Source: a virus. Taken from it: DNA of 48,377 nucleotides. Below the pieces are notes generated by a model, which saw only the letters and a list, made by a program, of their open reading frames with translations, did no database searches and was not told where the DNA came from. Both the position numbers and the translations under genes were made by a program. Location of the stretch: the IMG/VR virus record IMGVR_UViG_3300018078_000003, positions 1 to 48,377 of that record; one strand, 5' to 3'. This document shows positions 38,321-46,328 of the stretch, piece after piece. The number at the start of each line of letters is the position of its first letter. The first letter of the stretch is position 1.

Positions 38321-38514
38321 GCCTGGTGAGGATCGTCCGCCGCGCACCTGGCTGCCAGCGCTCCAAGACGCTCTACACGAGCTACCGGCGCGCCGCCCGC
38401 ACTGTCGGCCGCCGCAACCAAGATGCCGGCCCGCTGCGCATCTACTGGTGCCCACCCTGCGGCGGCTGGCACATCACCAGCCAGACCAGCCAGCCGGAAG
38501 GGGCGGACCGGTGA
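38317..38514 (+). CDS. Small basic zinc-motif protein
   Basis: 65 residues from GTG 38317 (GTGA overlap); in-frame ATG 38305 is possible. Pattern C-x8-Y-x3-R-A-A, then LRIYWCPPCGGWHITSQ, a motif (Y-x-C-P-x-C-x-x-W-H-x-T) very common in small phage proteins. Function unknown. Confidence 0.65.
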   Translation: MSLVRIVRRAPGCQRSKTLYTSYRRAARTVGRRNQDAGPLRIYWCPPCGGWHITSQTSQPEGADR

Positions 38515-38747
38515 CCCTCGCCGAGCGCGCCATACAGGCCTGGCCCGCGATCGCGGCCGCCATCGTCATCGCTGCCCTGCTCATCCTCGCCACCGGCCGC
38601 GGCTACGTCCGCCGCATCCACAACGGCCTCTGGGCGTACGGCATCCGACGCGGCTGGCTCCGGCTACGCACCGGCACCGCACCCACCCAAGCCGAAGCCA
38701 TCGCCCAGGTCGACCGCATCGTCCACCCCGAGGAGGAGACCCGGTGA
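38511..38747 (+). CDS. Single-pass membrane protein
   Basis: 78 residues from GTG 38511 (GTGA). One membrane helix, PAIAAAIVIAALLILATG, followed by a basic cytosolic domain (YVRRIHNGLWAYGIRRGWL). Function unknown. Confidence 0.62.
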   Translation: MTLAERAIQAWPAIAAAIVIAALLILATGRGYVRRIHNGLWAYGIRRGWLRLRTGTAPTQAEAIAQVDRIVHPEEETR

Positions 38748-39238
38748 AGGTCACCCTCGGTGAACAGCTGCGCGGACCCGCAGGGCACGCCCATGAGGTC
38801 ATCACCAGCGGCAGGTACGCCAAGCCCGACTGGCAGGCCAGCCTGGCGACGTGGTTCCTCAACTGCCCAGGCCAGTCGGCCGCCTGGGACCGGTACGTGC
38901 TCTATGTGATCCATTTGCGGCCAATCCCTGGCGTCAAGCCCGCGGTGATCCGGGTCCCCGGAGCAACTCACGAGATCCTGCTCATCGCGCTCGACCCCAC
39001 TCGGCGACCACAACCGAGCAAGCCACAGACATGGCGGTTCCTGCGCCCGATCAACGTCGAGGAACAAGTCATCCTGCCTAACGACGATGCCGCTCGCGAG
39101 CTCGGCAGACTGAGCGCCCGGGCGGTTCTCGCCGAGATTCTGCCAGCCGAACCGGCGCAGTCCGGCGCCGTGGAGCCGTGGCGGACCTCGCTGATCAGAA
39201 CGTCGGCGCATCTTCGCGGCGAGGAGCACGCCCGATGA
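38744..39238 (+). CDS. Hypothetical protein
   Basis: 164 residues from GTG 38744 (GTGA). WFLNCPGQSAAWDRYVLYVI, GVKPAVIRVPGATHEILLIA, and a helical end (ARELGRLSARAVLAEI). Alpha/beta fold; a V-I-R-V-P-G-A strand-turn is notable, but no family recognised. Confidence 0.62.
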   Translation: MKVTLGEQLRGPAGHAHEVITSGRYAKPDWQASLATWFLNCPGQSAAWDRYVLYVIHLRPIPGVKPAVIRVPGATHEILLIALDPTRRPQPSKPQTWRFLRPINVEEQVILPNDDAARELGRLSARAVLAEILPAEPAQSGAVEPWRTSLIRTSAHLRGEEHAR

Positions 39239-39879
39239 ACTACACCTTCCGCCCCCTCGGCACCTGGACCGAGAAGCCAACCCCGAGCTGGGAACGACGC
39301 AGCCGCTACCAGTTCCGCGCCGGCTGGCAGTCCACCCTGAACCTCCTCGAACGGGAACTCGGCTACCTCGACGCCCGCAACATCGTCATCCAGGCCGACT
39401 TCACCGAAGGCGACATCCGCCTCGACGGCATGCCCCGCGCCAACGCCCGCCAACCCTCCCACCCCGGCGTCCGGGTCGCCTTCGACTCGAAGCACGGGCC
39501 GCTGATCTACGCCACCGACAGCTGCCAGTTCTGGCAGCACAACATCCGCTCAATCGCCCTCGGCCTCGAAGCGCTGCGCGCGGTCGACCGGTACGGCGTC
39601 ACGAAGCGCGGCGAGCAGTACACCGGGTGGAAAGCCATCGGCGCCGGACCGACCGCCATGCCTGCGATGACTGTCGAGGACGCCGCCCAGTTCCTCATCG
39701 AGCATTCGAATTCGGCGCCGCTGAAAGTCGAATCCCTCCTGGCGATGCCTGCACTGAGTGCAGACCTCTACCGGCTCGCGGCCCGCAAGCTTCATCCCGA
39801 CGTCGGCGGCAGCAACGGTGACTTCCAGCGCCTGCAGGACGCCAAGCGGATCCTCGACGAGCACGCCGAGGTGACGTGA
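39235..39879 (+). CDS. Phage protein with C-terminal J-domain motif
   Basis: 214 residues (ATGA overlap). The N-terminal part begins YTFRPLGTWTEKP and has a beta-rich middle (IVIQADFTEGDIRLDG, GVRVAFDSKHGPLIYATDSC). The C-terminal 37 residues form a shortened J domain: LYRLAARKLHPDVGGSNGD, with the essential His-Pro-Asp at 187-189 and helix III FQRLQDAKRILDE. J domains switch on DnaK/Hsp70 ATPases, so it may direct host DnaK to a replication complex. The N-terminal domain is not recognised. Confidence 0.78.
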   Translation: MNYTFRPLGTWTEKPTPSWERRSRYQFRAGWQSTLNLLERELGYLDARNIVIQADFTEGDIRLDGMPRANARQPSHPGVRVAFDSKHGPLIYATDSCQFWQHNIRSIALGLEALRAVDRYGVTKRGEQYTGWKAIGAGPTAMPAMTVEDAAQFLIEHSNSAPLKVESLLAMPALSADLYRLAARKLHPDVGGSNGDFQRLQDAKRILDEHAEVT

Positions 39880-40070
39880 TGGCTGACAACAACCGGTGCG
39901 GCACCGGCTACCTCTACGGCCCCCAGCAGCTCGACCTGCCCCGCGGCGACGGCCCGCGACCCAACCACGAACCGAAGAAGTCGTCCGCGCCGTGGCACAC
40001 CGAGCCGGACCGCGGGCCGCTCATCGTGCACGTCGAGCGCACACCGAAGGGACGGCGGGGACGCCGATGA
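39879..40070 (+). CDS. Hypothetical small protein
   Basis: 63 residues from ATG 39879 (TGATG). Gly/Pro/Asp-rich with a basic end (ERTPKGRRGRR). Mostly disordered by composition. Function unknown. Confidence 0.52.
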   Translation: MADNNRCGTGYLYGPQQLDLPRGDGPRPNHEPKKSSAPWHTEPDRGPLIVHVERTPKGRRGRR

Positions 40071-40567
40071 GCAGCCTCGGACCGTTCATATGCGGCACGA
40101 CCGGCGCCGACTGGCCGGAGACCCCCACCAGCGGCCTGTGCTGCATCGGGAGCGCCATGTTCGGACCCGACCGCTGCACCTGCTGGGAACCGGTGTACGA
40201 CCTCGAACAGGCCGAGCCCCAACCCGAGCTGCCAGCCGGCGTGCGGCCGTCCATGTGCCACGACTGCGCCTACCGGCCCGGCTCCCCGGAACGCTCCGGC
40301 GACCCGAGGGCGGCAGGCACCGAGGAGGCGCTGCGCTCGCTGGTCGACGGTGGCGACCCCTTCTGGTGTCACCAGGGCATCCGTCGGCCGGTCCGGTTCG
40401 AGCACCCGTCGGGCGTCACGGTCCCGGGCAGTGAGCTCGCCTATGACCCGCCGATCATCGGCGGGACGCCGTACCGGGCGGACGGGACCCCGGCCGATAT
40501 GTGCGGCGGCTGGGCGGCGTTGCGGCTGAAAAACGATCAGCGAGCCGCGCCTGCGAAGCGGCCATGA
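40067..40567 (+). CDS. Cys-rich conserved actinophage protein
   Basis: 166 residues (ATGA). LCCIGSAMFGPDRCTCWEPV, then SMCHDCAYRPGSPERSGD, DPFWCHQGIRRPV and DMCGGWAAL; about ten Cys. The CHDCAYR...FWCHQG pattern recurs in actinophages. Likely binds one or more metals; function unknown. Confidence 0.7.
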   Translation: MSSLGPFICGTTGADWPETPTSGLCCIGSAMFGPDRCTCWEPVYDLEQAEPQPELPAGVRPSMCHDCAYRPGSPERSGDPRAAGTEEALRSLVDGGDPFWCHQGIRRPVRFEHPSGVTVPGSELAYDPPIIGGTPYRADGTPADMCGGWAALRLKNDQRAAPAKRP

Positions 40568-40935
40568 GCCCGATCCGGCCCGAGAACCGCGACCGTTACC
40601 CGGCCGACTGGCCCGAGATCAGCCGCCGGATCCGCTTCGGCCGCGCCGGCGGACGCTGCGAATGCCGCGGCGAATGCGGCCGGGGTACCCACACCGGACG
40701 GTGCCCGAACCGGCACCACCAACCCGCCTACGGCACCGGCTCCCGAGTGGTGCTCACCGTCGCCCACCTCGACCACACCCCCGAGCACTGCGACGACGCG
40801 AACCTGCGCACCATGTGCCAGGGCTGCCATCTGCATTACGACCGCGACCACCACGCCCAGACCGCGCAAGCCACCCGGGCAGCGGCGCTGGCCGCGCAGA
40901 TGGATCCGCTGTTTCCGGCCGGGGTGCTGCCATGA
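40564..40935 (+). CDS. HNH-like nuclease or zinc protein
   Basis: 123 residues (ATGA). CECRGECGRG and RCPNRHHQPA are Cys pairs. LTVAHLDHTPEHCDDANLRT and MCQGCHLHYDRDHH give the H-x-D-H and final C-x-x-C-H/N-x-x-H pattern of HNH endonucleases. A DNA-cleaving role is likely, either in packaging or recombination. Confidence 0.78.
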   Translation: MSPIRPENRDRYPADWPEISRRIRFGRAGGRCECRGECGRGTHTGRCPNRHHQPAYGTGSRVVLTVAHLDHTPEHCDDANLRTMCQGCHLHYDRDHHAQTAQATRAAALAAQMDPLFPAGVLP

Positions 40936-41309
40936 GCCGCCCCCGCAGCCGCGCCTCCGCGAAGAAAGCTGGGACCGAGCTCGAAACCCTGATTGCCGGA
41001 TACCTCGCCGCCCACGTCGACGACCGGATCGAACGTCGCACCCGCAACGGCACCAAGGACCGCGGCGACCTGTCCGGCGTGCGCGTCCGTGGCGAGCGGG
41101 TCGTCGTCGAGATCAAGAACGCCGCCCGCGTCGACCTCGCCGGTTGGGCAACCGAGGCCGAGACCGAACGCGGCAACGACGACGCCCTCGTAGCGCTCGT
41201 CGTCCACAAACGGCACGGCAAGGGCGCAGCCGGCGACCAGTGGGTCACCTGCACCGTCGATGACCTGGTGGCACTGCTCACCGGCCAGCGACCCGAGGAG
41301 ACCTTGTGA
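40932..41309 (+). CDS. Holliday junction resolvase-like nuclease
   Basis: 125 residues (ATGA). Glu16 in GTELETLIAGYL, Asp46 in KDRGDLSGV, and Glu60-x-Lys62 in VVVEIKNAARVDL form the PD-(D/E)XK core of archaeal Hjc-type resolvases. DALVALVVHKRHG is the next strand. Resolves branched recombination or replication intermediates. Confidence 0.82.
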   Translation: MSRPRSRASAKKAGTELETLIAGYLAAHVDDRIERRTRNGTKDRGDLSGVRVRGERVVVEIKNAARVDLAGWATEAETERGNDDALVALVVHKRHGKGAAGDQWVTCTVDDLVALLTGQRPEETL

Positions 41310-41617
41310 GCCGCCAGGGCTGCTCCGTCGAAGGCTGCGACCGGCCGCTGCACGGCCGCGGCTACTGCCAACTCCACTTCAGCCGGTGGCGCCGCCACGG
41401 TGACCCCCTCGCCGGCCCACCGGAACGCGCAGACAACCCCGCCGACTGCCCCACCTGTGAAGACCTCGGCTGGCTGCTGGACACCGGTGAGCACCCCGAG
41501 CTGATCCTCACCCGACTCGGCATCACCAGAAACAGCCTCTACATCCACCTGCGGCGCCACCAGCAGCCAGACCTGGCCGAACGGTTCACCCAAGCCCGAG
41601 CACGCACCGCCGCCTAG
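41306..41617 (+). CDS. Zinc-finger and helix-turn-helix protein
   Basis: 103 residues from GTG 41306 (GTGA). CSVEGCDRPLHGRGYCQLHF then SRWRRHGDPL is a well-known actinophage C-x4-C-x8-C-x2-H zinc module. The C-terminal half LILTRLGITRNSLYIHLRRH is a helix-turn-helix. Probably DNA-binding regulator or recombination helper. Confidence 0.72.
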   Translation: MSRQGCSVEGCDRPLHGRGYCQLHFSRWRRHGDPLAGPPERADNPADCPTCEDLGWLLDTGEHPELILTRLGITRNSLYIHLRRHQQPDLAERFTQARARTAA

Positions 41618-41631
41618 ACAGGAGACCCGCC

Positions 41632-41995
41632 ATGCCCGACCCCGACCCCGCACCCCAGGTGCGACCCTTCGCCGACTTCCTCCGAGAAGCCGCCCGCGGC
41701 CGCTCCCACGACGAACTCTCCGACGGCCTACGCGACCTCGTCGCCCGCGTCCAAGACACCGGCAAGAAAGGCACCCTCACCTACACCGTGATCATCGAAC
41801 CCCTCAAGGGCGACAACCAGGCCCCTCTCGGTGTCCGACGAGATCCGCCTCAAGCTCCCCGAACACGACCGGCCCGGGTCGATCTTCTACGCCGACGACC
41901 AGCACAACCTCGTCCGCAACGACCCCCGTCAGCTCGCCTTCGACAGCCTCCGCGAGGTACCACCGCGCGACGTCGACGCCCGCGACGCCCGCTGA
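41632..41995 (+). CDS. Conserved phage protein split by a +1 frame change
   Basis: CAGGAGA ribosome site and ATG 41632. The first part (frame of 41632) reads VRPFADFLREAARGRSHDEL, then TGKKGTLTYTVIIEPLKGD, up to about base 41824. Family-like sequence then continues one base later in the next frame: VSDEIRLKLPEHDRPGS, IFYADDQHNLVRNDPRQ, to TGA 41993-41995. Homologous proteins in other actinophages run through both parts. The shift falls at GCCCCTC (41821-41827). Either programmed +1 shifting, a real mutation, or one extra C in the assembly. Unshifted, the frame stays open into the next gene through Arg/Pro-rich nonsense. Confidence 0.72.
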
Positions 41996-42042
41996 TCCAC
42001 CCACCGATTCCGGACCCCGGAATCAGGAAGGACCACCAGACC

Positions 42043-42924
42043 ATGACCGAACCCGCAGAGCTGCAGTCGCTGCCCTCCGACGTCCAGGCCGCCCTCGACG
42101 CCGGCACCGCACTCGCCGAACCACAACCCCTCGGCGACGAAGGCCGCTTCTTCTCCGTAATCACCCCGGCCGGCGCCGTCCATCGGGTCATCGACCTCGA
42201 GGAACACCTCGACGAGTTCCGCGACCGGCCACGCCGCAAGGCAGGCACCGTCACCGTGCACACCGCCTCCACCCTCGTCGCCTACCTCGCCAAGCACGGC
42301 CTCCCGGAGACCGAACTGTGGGCCGACGTCACCAGCTCGCGGATCGTCGCCGTCGTCAACGCTCATCAGCCCAGCCGCAACGAGAACGATCTCGTCCTGG
42401 ACGAAGGCGACGCCGGCTGGTCCGATCACCGGGCCCAGCTGACCCTGCACAAGACCCCCGCCTGGGTCGCCTGGCTCGCCCGAGACGGGAAACTCAGCGG
42501 CCAGGTCGAGTTCGCCGAACACCTCGAAGACCGCGCCGTCGACATCGTCACCCCCACGGCCGCCGACATGCTCGAGATCGCCCAATCCTTCACCGCCAAC
42601 CGGCGCGTCGCCTTCGACTCCTCCCAACGGCTCTCGTCCGGGCAGGTGCAGTTGCGCTACCACGAGGAGATCGACGCCAAGGCGGGCCCCCGCGGGGAGC
42701 TCGCCATCCCCGAGAAGTTCGAGGTCGCCCTGCAGCCCTACGAAGGCTCCCCGTTCTACAAGCTGCAGGCGCGGCTTCGCTACCGCATCACCGACGGGAC
42801 GCTGCGCATCGGCTACGCCCTCGAACGCCCGGACGACGTGCTGCGTAACGCGTTCACCGACGTCGTCGACACCGTCGCCAAGGACGCCGACCGGCACGTC
42901 TGGCAAGGCCTCCCCACCGGCTGA
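42043..42924 (+). CDS. DUF2303 / YfdQ-like protein
   Basis: 293 residues from ATG 42043, with AGGAAGG about ten bases upstream. VITPAGAVHRVIDLEEHL, RKAGTVTVHTASTLVAYLAK, HRAQLTLHKTPAWVAWLA, EFAEHLEDRAVDIVTPTAAD and AFDSSQRLSSGQVQLRYHEE are the DUF2303 pattern; function unknown, usually beside recombination genes. The same frame is open upstream (see the preceding gene), but this ribosome site and family start mark the real beginning. Confidence 0.82.
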   Translation: MTEPAELQSLPSDVQAALDAGTALAEPQPLGDEGRFFSVITPAGAVHRVIDLEEHLDEFRDRPRRKAGTVTVHTASTLVAYLAKHGLPETELWADVTSSRIVAVVNAHQPSRNENDLVLDEGDAGWSDHRAQLTLHKTPAWVAWLARDGKLSGQVEFAEHLEDRAVDIVTPTAADMLEIAQSFTANRRVAFDSSQRLSSGQVQLRYHEEIDAKAGPRGELAIPEKFEVALQPYEGSPFYKLQARLRYRITDGTLRIGYALERPDDVLRNAFTDVVDTVAKDADRHVWQGLPTG

Positions 42925-42935
42925 CCGAGCAGGCT

Positions 42936-42960
42936 CCGGCCCGATCGTCCCCCGGGCCGG
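42936..42960 (+). terminator. Hairpin after DUF2303 gene
   Basis: CCGGCCCG / CGGGCCGG (42936-42943 / 42953-42960) 8-bp stem with a 9-base loop, twelve bases after the stop. No T-run; possible attenuator or mRNA stabiliser. Confidence 0.45.
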
Positions 42961-42986
42961 GGCCACACCACCGAGGAGACCGCGCT

Positions 42987-43235
42987 ATGCCGACAACGCT
43001 GGTCCCGCGCTGCACGTGGCGCACCTGCCGTAGCCCTGCCGTCTGGGCTATCGACGCCGGCACCCCAGGCATCGCACCCGGCCGGTACGCAGCCGCCCTC
43101 ACCTGCCACGCGCACCGCCCGCATGTCGAAGCGCGCACCAGCCGCAACGCCGGCGACCAGCCAGCCCACGCCGAACGACTACCCGACCAGCCCACCCCGA
43201 CCGGAGACCAGGAGCAGCTCGCAATCGACCTCTAG
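42987..43235 (+). CDS. Small Cys/His-containing protein
   Basis: 82 residues; GAGGAGA precedes ATG. CTWRTCRSPAVWAIDAG and LTCHAHRPHVEART give three Cys and two His, a possible zinc site; the C-terminus is Pro/Gln/Asp-rich. Similar short proteins occur before primases in actinophages. Function unknown. Confidence 0.6.
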   Translation: MPTTLVPRCTWRTCRSPAVWAIDAGTPGIAPGRYAAALTCHAHRPHVEARTSRNAGDQPAHAERLPDQPTPTGDQEQLAIDL

Positions 43236-43253
43236 CACCTCGAGGAGCCCGCC

Positions 43254-43322
43254 TTGGCGGCACGCACCACCCGGCAGCCCCCGACCGACCCCGGCCGGGG
43301 GCAAGGCGACGTGATGCCATGA
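43254..43322 (+). CDS. Possible leader peptide before primase
   Basis: TTG 43254 with GAGGAG upstream opens 22 codons that end ATGA over the primase start. It covers hairpin 43277-43302, so its translation could uncover the primase start. Weak: TTG start and low sequence information. Confidence 0.28.
   Translation: MAARTTRQPPTDPGRGQGDVMP
43277..43302 (+). repeat. Hairpin just before primase start
   Basis: GCCCCCG (43277-43283) / CGGGGGC (43296-43302), 7-bp perfect stem, 12-base loop, ending 16 bases before ATG 43319. May control translation of the primase. Confidence 0.45.
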
Positions 43323-45517
43323 CCGCCGTCGAACGGGTCCTCGACGCCCTCGCCGCCCACAGCGGCTTCGCCCCACGCCGAACCGGCACCGGATGGACCA
43401 CACGCTGCCCAGCCCACGACGACCACAACCCCAGCCTCTCCGTCACCAACGGCGACGGCCGAGTCCTCCTACGCTGCCAAGCCGGCTGCGACACCGAAGA
43501 CGTCGTCGCCGCCATCAACATGACCATGGCCGACCTCTTCGACCAACCCCGCGACCCGGGCACGAGCTCGCGCCCGAACATCGTCGCCACCTACGACTAC
43601 ACCGACGAGGCCGGGGAGCTGCTCTACCAGGTCGTACGCCTCACACCCAAGTCCTTCCGGCAACGCCGCCCCGACGGCAAAGGCAGCTGGATCTGGCGCC
43701 TCGACCGCACCCGCCGCGTCCTCTACCGACTCCCCAAGATCCTCGACGCCGTCGCCAACGGCGAAACGATCTACCTCGTCGAAGGCGAGAAAGACGTCCA
43801 CGCCATCGAAGCCGCTGGCGGCACAGCCACCACCAACCCCGGCGGCGCCGGCAAATGGCGCTCGGACTACACCGACACCCTCCGCGGCGCCCACGTGATC
43901 ATCATCGCCGACCGCGACCAAGCCGGCTACACCCACGCCCAGACCGTCGCCGCCGCACTATCCCGGACCGCCACCTCCGTCCGAACCGTCCAGCCCGCCG
44001 CCGGCAAGGACCCCCACGACCACCTGACCGGCGGACACAGCCTCGACGACTTCACCGACGCCACCCCACCAGCTGGCAGCGACCCGCTCGACACGGCGCC
44101 AGCAGACGACGAAAGGCCCGACCGGCGCCTCGTCCTCACCCCCGCCTCCACCATCCGCCCACGCCGCGTCCACTGGTGCTGGGACGAGCGCATCGCCCGC
44201 GGCACCCTCGCCCTACTTGCCGGCCCGGAAGGCCTCGGCAAGTCGACGATGGCCTACTGGCTCGCCGCCCGCATCACCCGCGGCGAGCTCCCCGGCGAGG
44301 ACCACGGAACCCCTCGCGCGGTCCTCGTCTGCGCCACCGAAGACTCTTGGGAACACACCATCGTCCCCCGGCTCATGGCCACCGGTGCCGACCTGACACT
44401 CGTCTACCGCGTCGAAGTCAAACGCTTCGACGACATCACCATCGGCCTGTCCCTCCCCCGCGACCTTGCCGACCTACGGCAGGCAGCCACCGACACCGGC
44501 GCCGCCCTACTCATCCTCGACCCGCTCATGTCCCGCCTATCCGAAGCCCTCGACACACACAAGGACGGCGAAGTCCGCCGCGCCCTCGAGCCACTCGTCG
44601 GTGTCGCCGACGACGTTGACATGGCCATCGTCGGACTCATCCACCACAACAAATCCGGCAGCTCCGACCCGCTATCCCTGGTCATGGCATCCAAAGCATT
44701 CACCGCCGTCGCCCGATCAGTACACACCATCATCAAAGACCCCGACGACGAAACCGAAACACGGCGCCTATTCGGAACCCCCAAAAACAACCTCGGCCGA
44801 ATCGACCTCCCCGTCCTCTCATTCACCATCACCCGCTGGACCTACGACACCGACGACGGCCCCGGCGACACCGGACAACTCATCTGGGGCGCCGACGTCG
44901 ACGGCACCATCGGAGAGGCCATCCGCCGCGCCACCGAAGACCCCACCATCCGCAGCGCCGTCAGCGAAGCCCGCGACTGGCTCTCCGACTACATGTACGC
45001 CCACGGCCCCAGGGTCCCCAGCGAGGACATCAAGCGAGCCGCCGAGAAGGCCGGCCACGCCATCGCCACCGTCAAGCGAGCACGGCAGGTTCTACGCGTC
45101 CAGGTCGAGTTCGAAGGGTTCCCGCGGAGGTCGTACTGGGTGGTGTCCGATTTGTCTAAAGGGCTCGCGCGCGCAGGGGGTCCTCCGGGTGAGCCAGCTG
45201 AGCCGAATAGACAAAGCGGACAGGGTATATCGACCGATTCAAACCCCTACACCCCAACCGCCCACAACGAGCAGTCGGCTCAGCTGGCTCAGTGGGAGCA
45301 AGCCCACGCGCCTACGCGCGAGACAATAAACCCTGTCGGCGACCCCATCGCAGGACCATCACCAACCCTGCACGGCGAACCCTGGACACCCGAGTTCGAA
45401 GGACAATGCCCACCCTTCCAACCCGGCAACTTCCAAGGCATCGCACCCTGCCCCGACTGCGGATGGGCCCTCGACAGCCAAGCCCACGACCTCAACTGCG
45501 AAGGCGGCCGACCATGA
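43319..45517 (+). CDS. Primase-helicase (CHC2, TOPRIM and AAA domains)
   Basis: 732 residues. CHC2-type zinc finger: Cys30-x2-His33 in TRCPAHDDHNPSLSV, Cys53 and Cys57 in LRCQAGC. TOPRIM: LVEGEKDVHAIE (Glu155) and IIIADRDQAG (Asp198, Asp200). RepA/KaiC-like ATPase: Walker A AGPEGLGKST (302-310), Walker B ALLILDPLM (Asp401), then VGLIHHNKSG. C-terminal winged-helix-like region and a Pro-rich tail ending in a Cys pair (CPDC). Makes primers and unwinds phage DNA. The stop overlaps the next ATG. Confidence 0.9.
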   Translation: MTAVERVLDALAAHSGFAPRRTGTGWTTRCPAHDDHNPSLSVTNGDGRVLLRCQAGCDTEDVVAAINMTMADLFDQPRDPGTSSRPNIVATYDYTDEAGELLYQVVRLTPKSFRQRRPDGKGSWIWRLDRTRRVLYRLPKILDAVANGETIYLVEGEKDVHAIEAAGGTATTNPGGAGKWRSDYTDTLRGAHVIIIADRDQAGYTHAQTVAAALSRTATSVRTVQPAAGKDPHDHLTGGHSLDDFTDATPPAGSDPLDTAPADDERPDRRLVLTPASTIRPRRVHWCWDERIARGTLALLAGPEGLGKSTMAYWLAARITRGELPGEDHGTPRAVLVCATEDSWEHTIVPRLMATGADLTLVYRVEVKRFDDITIGLSLPRDLADLRQAATDTGAALLILDPLMSRLSEALDTHKDGEVRRALEPLVGVADDVDMAIVGLIHHNKSGSSDPLSLVMASKAFTAVARSVHTIIKDPDDETETRRLFGTPKNNLGRIDLPVLSFTITRWTYDTDDGPGDTGQLIWGADVDGTIGEAIRRATEDPTIRSAVSEARDWLSDYMYAHGPRVPSEDIKRAAEKAGHAIATVKRARQVLRVQVEFEGFPRRSYWVVSDLSKGLARAGGPPGEPAEPNRQSGQGISTDSNPYTPTAHNEQSAQLAQWEQAHAPTRETINPVGDPIAGPSPTLHGEPWTPEFEGQCPPFQPGNFQGIAPCPDCGWALDSQAHDLNCEGGRP

Positions 45518-46182
45518 CCAACCCCATCGACTGCCAGCGCTGCAACCAACCCCATCCAAGATGCCGCGGCCACAACCAAAGAGGCGAGCCGTGCATGCGC
45601 TGGCCACGGACAGGCGCTCCGGTGTGTCCGCGTCACGGCGGCCACGCGCCGCAGGTTGAACGTGCTCGAGAGCGCCGAATAAAGGAGCAGAATGCGCGGG
45701 CGGCTGTTGGCCGACTGGATCTGAGTCGCAAGGTTGACCCGGTCACAGCTCTATTGGAGGAGATTTACCGCACTGCCGGTGTTGTGGCTTGGCTGGACGA
45801 GAAGGTCCGGGCATTGAATGACAAGGAAATGGTGTGGGGAAAGACCGAGGAGGTCCACAAGAGCTCGGGTGAGCATCCCGGAACGGACACGAAGTACGCC
45901 GCTGAGCGGAATGTGTGGGTGCAGTTTTGGCAGGACGAACGTGCTCATTTGGTGCGGGTGTGTCGTGAGGCGATTACGGCCGGGATCGAGGAACGGATGG
46001 TCAGGCTTGCGGAGCAGGAGGGCGCTCTGGTCGCGGATGTGCTTAGGCGTGCACTGGATGCGCTGTACGAGGCGTTGGTGCGGCTCGGCATGGCTGACCA
46101 ACTGGTGGAGGAGTGGCCACGGTTGGTGGCTGAGATCGTGCCGCGGGAGTTGCGGGCGTTGACGGCGGAGGCCGCGTCGTGA
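45514..46182 (+). CDS. Terminase small subunit-like protein
   Basis: 222 residues (ATGA overlap). The N-terminal Cys/His module (CQRCNQPHPRCRG, GEPCMRWPRTGAPVCPRHGG, HAPQVERARERRIKEQ) is the usual start of actinophage small terminases. Helical, charged rest with LVEEWPRLVAEIVPREL. Recognises packaging sites for the large subunit. Base composition from 45650 to 46180 looks less GC-rich than nearby genes, hinting at a different origin. TerL lies 1.5 kb downstream. Confidence 0.68.
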   Translation: MTNPIDCQRCNQPHPRCRGHNQRGEPCMRWPRTGAPVCPRHGGHAPQVERARERRIKEQNARAAVGRLDLSRKVDPVTALLEEIYRTAGVVAWLDEKVRALNDKEMVWGKTEEVHKSSGEHPGTDTKYAAERNVWVQFWQDERAHLVRVCREAITAGIEERMVRLAEQEGALVADVLRRALDALYEALVRLGMADQLVEEWPRLVAEIVPRELRALTAEAAS

Positions 46183-46328
46183 TCGGCCGGCGGCGGGATG
46201 CCCATGTGGCGGAGCAGCTGGCGCGGGATGACTGGCGGCGGCTGTCGATGCGGGTCGATGAGCTGCTCGAGGAGCGGCTGGTGTTCATGCAGATGCGAGA
46301 CCGCGAGGTGGCCGATGGCGAAGCGTGA
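46179..46328 (+). CDS. Small charged helical protein
   Basis: 49 residues from GTG 46179 (GTGA). RRRDAHVAEQLARDDWRRLS and MRVDELLEERLVFMQMRDRE form one long amphipathic helix. Overlaps the next gene by 14 bases. Possibly a partner of the small terminase. Confidence 0.5.
   Translation: MIGRRRDAHVAEQLARDDWRRLSMRVDELLEERLVFMQMRDREVADGEA

Noticed and set aside
41632-42924. One 430-residue protein joining the 41632 gene and the DUF2303 gene
   Set aside because: The middle 70 residues are Arg/Pro-rich nonsense, while the next frame codes for the family-like continuation and a separate ribosome site precedes 42043.
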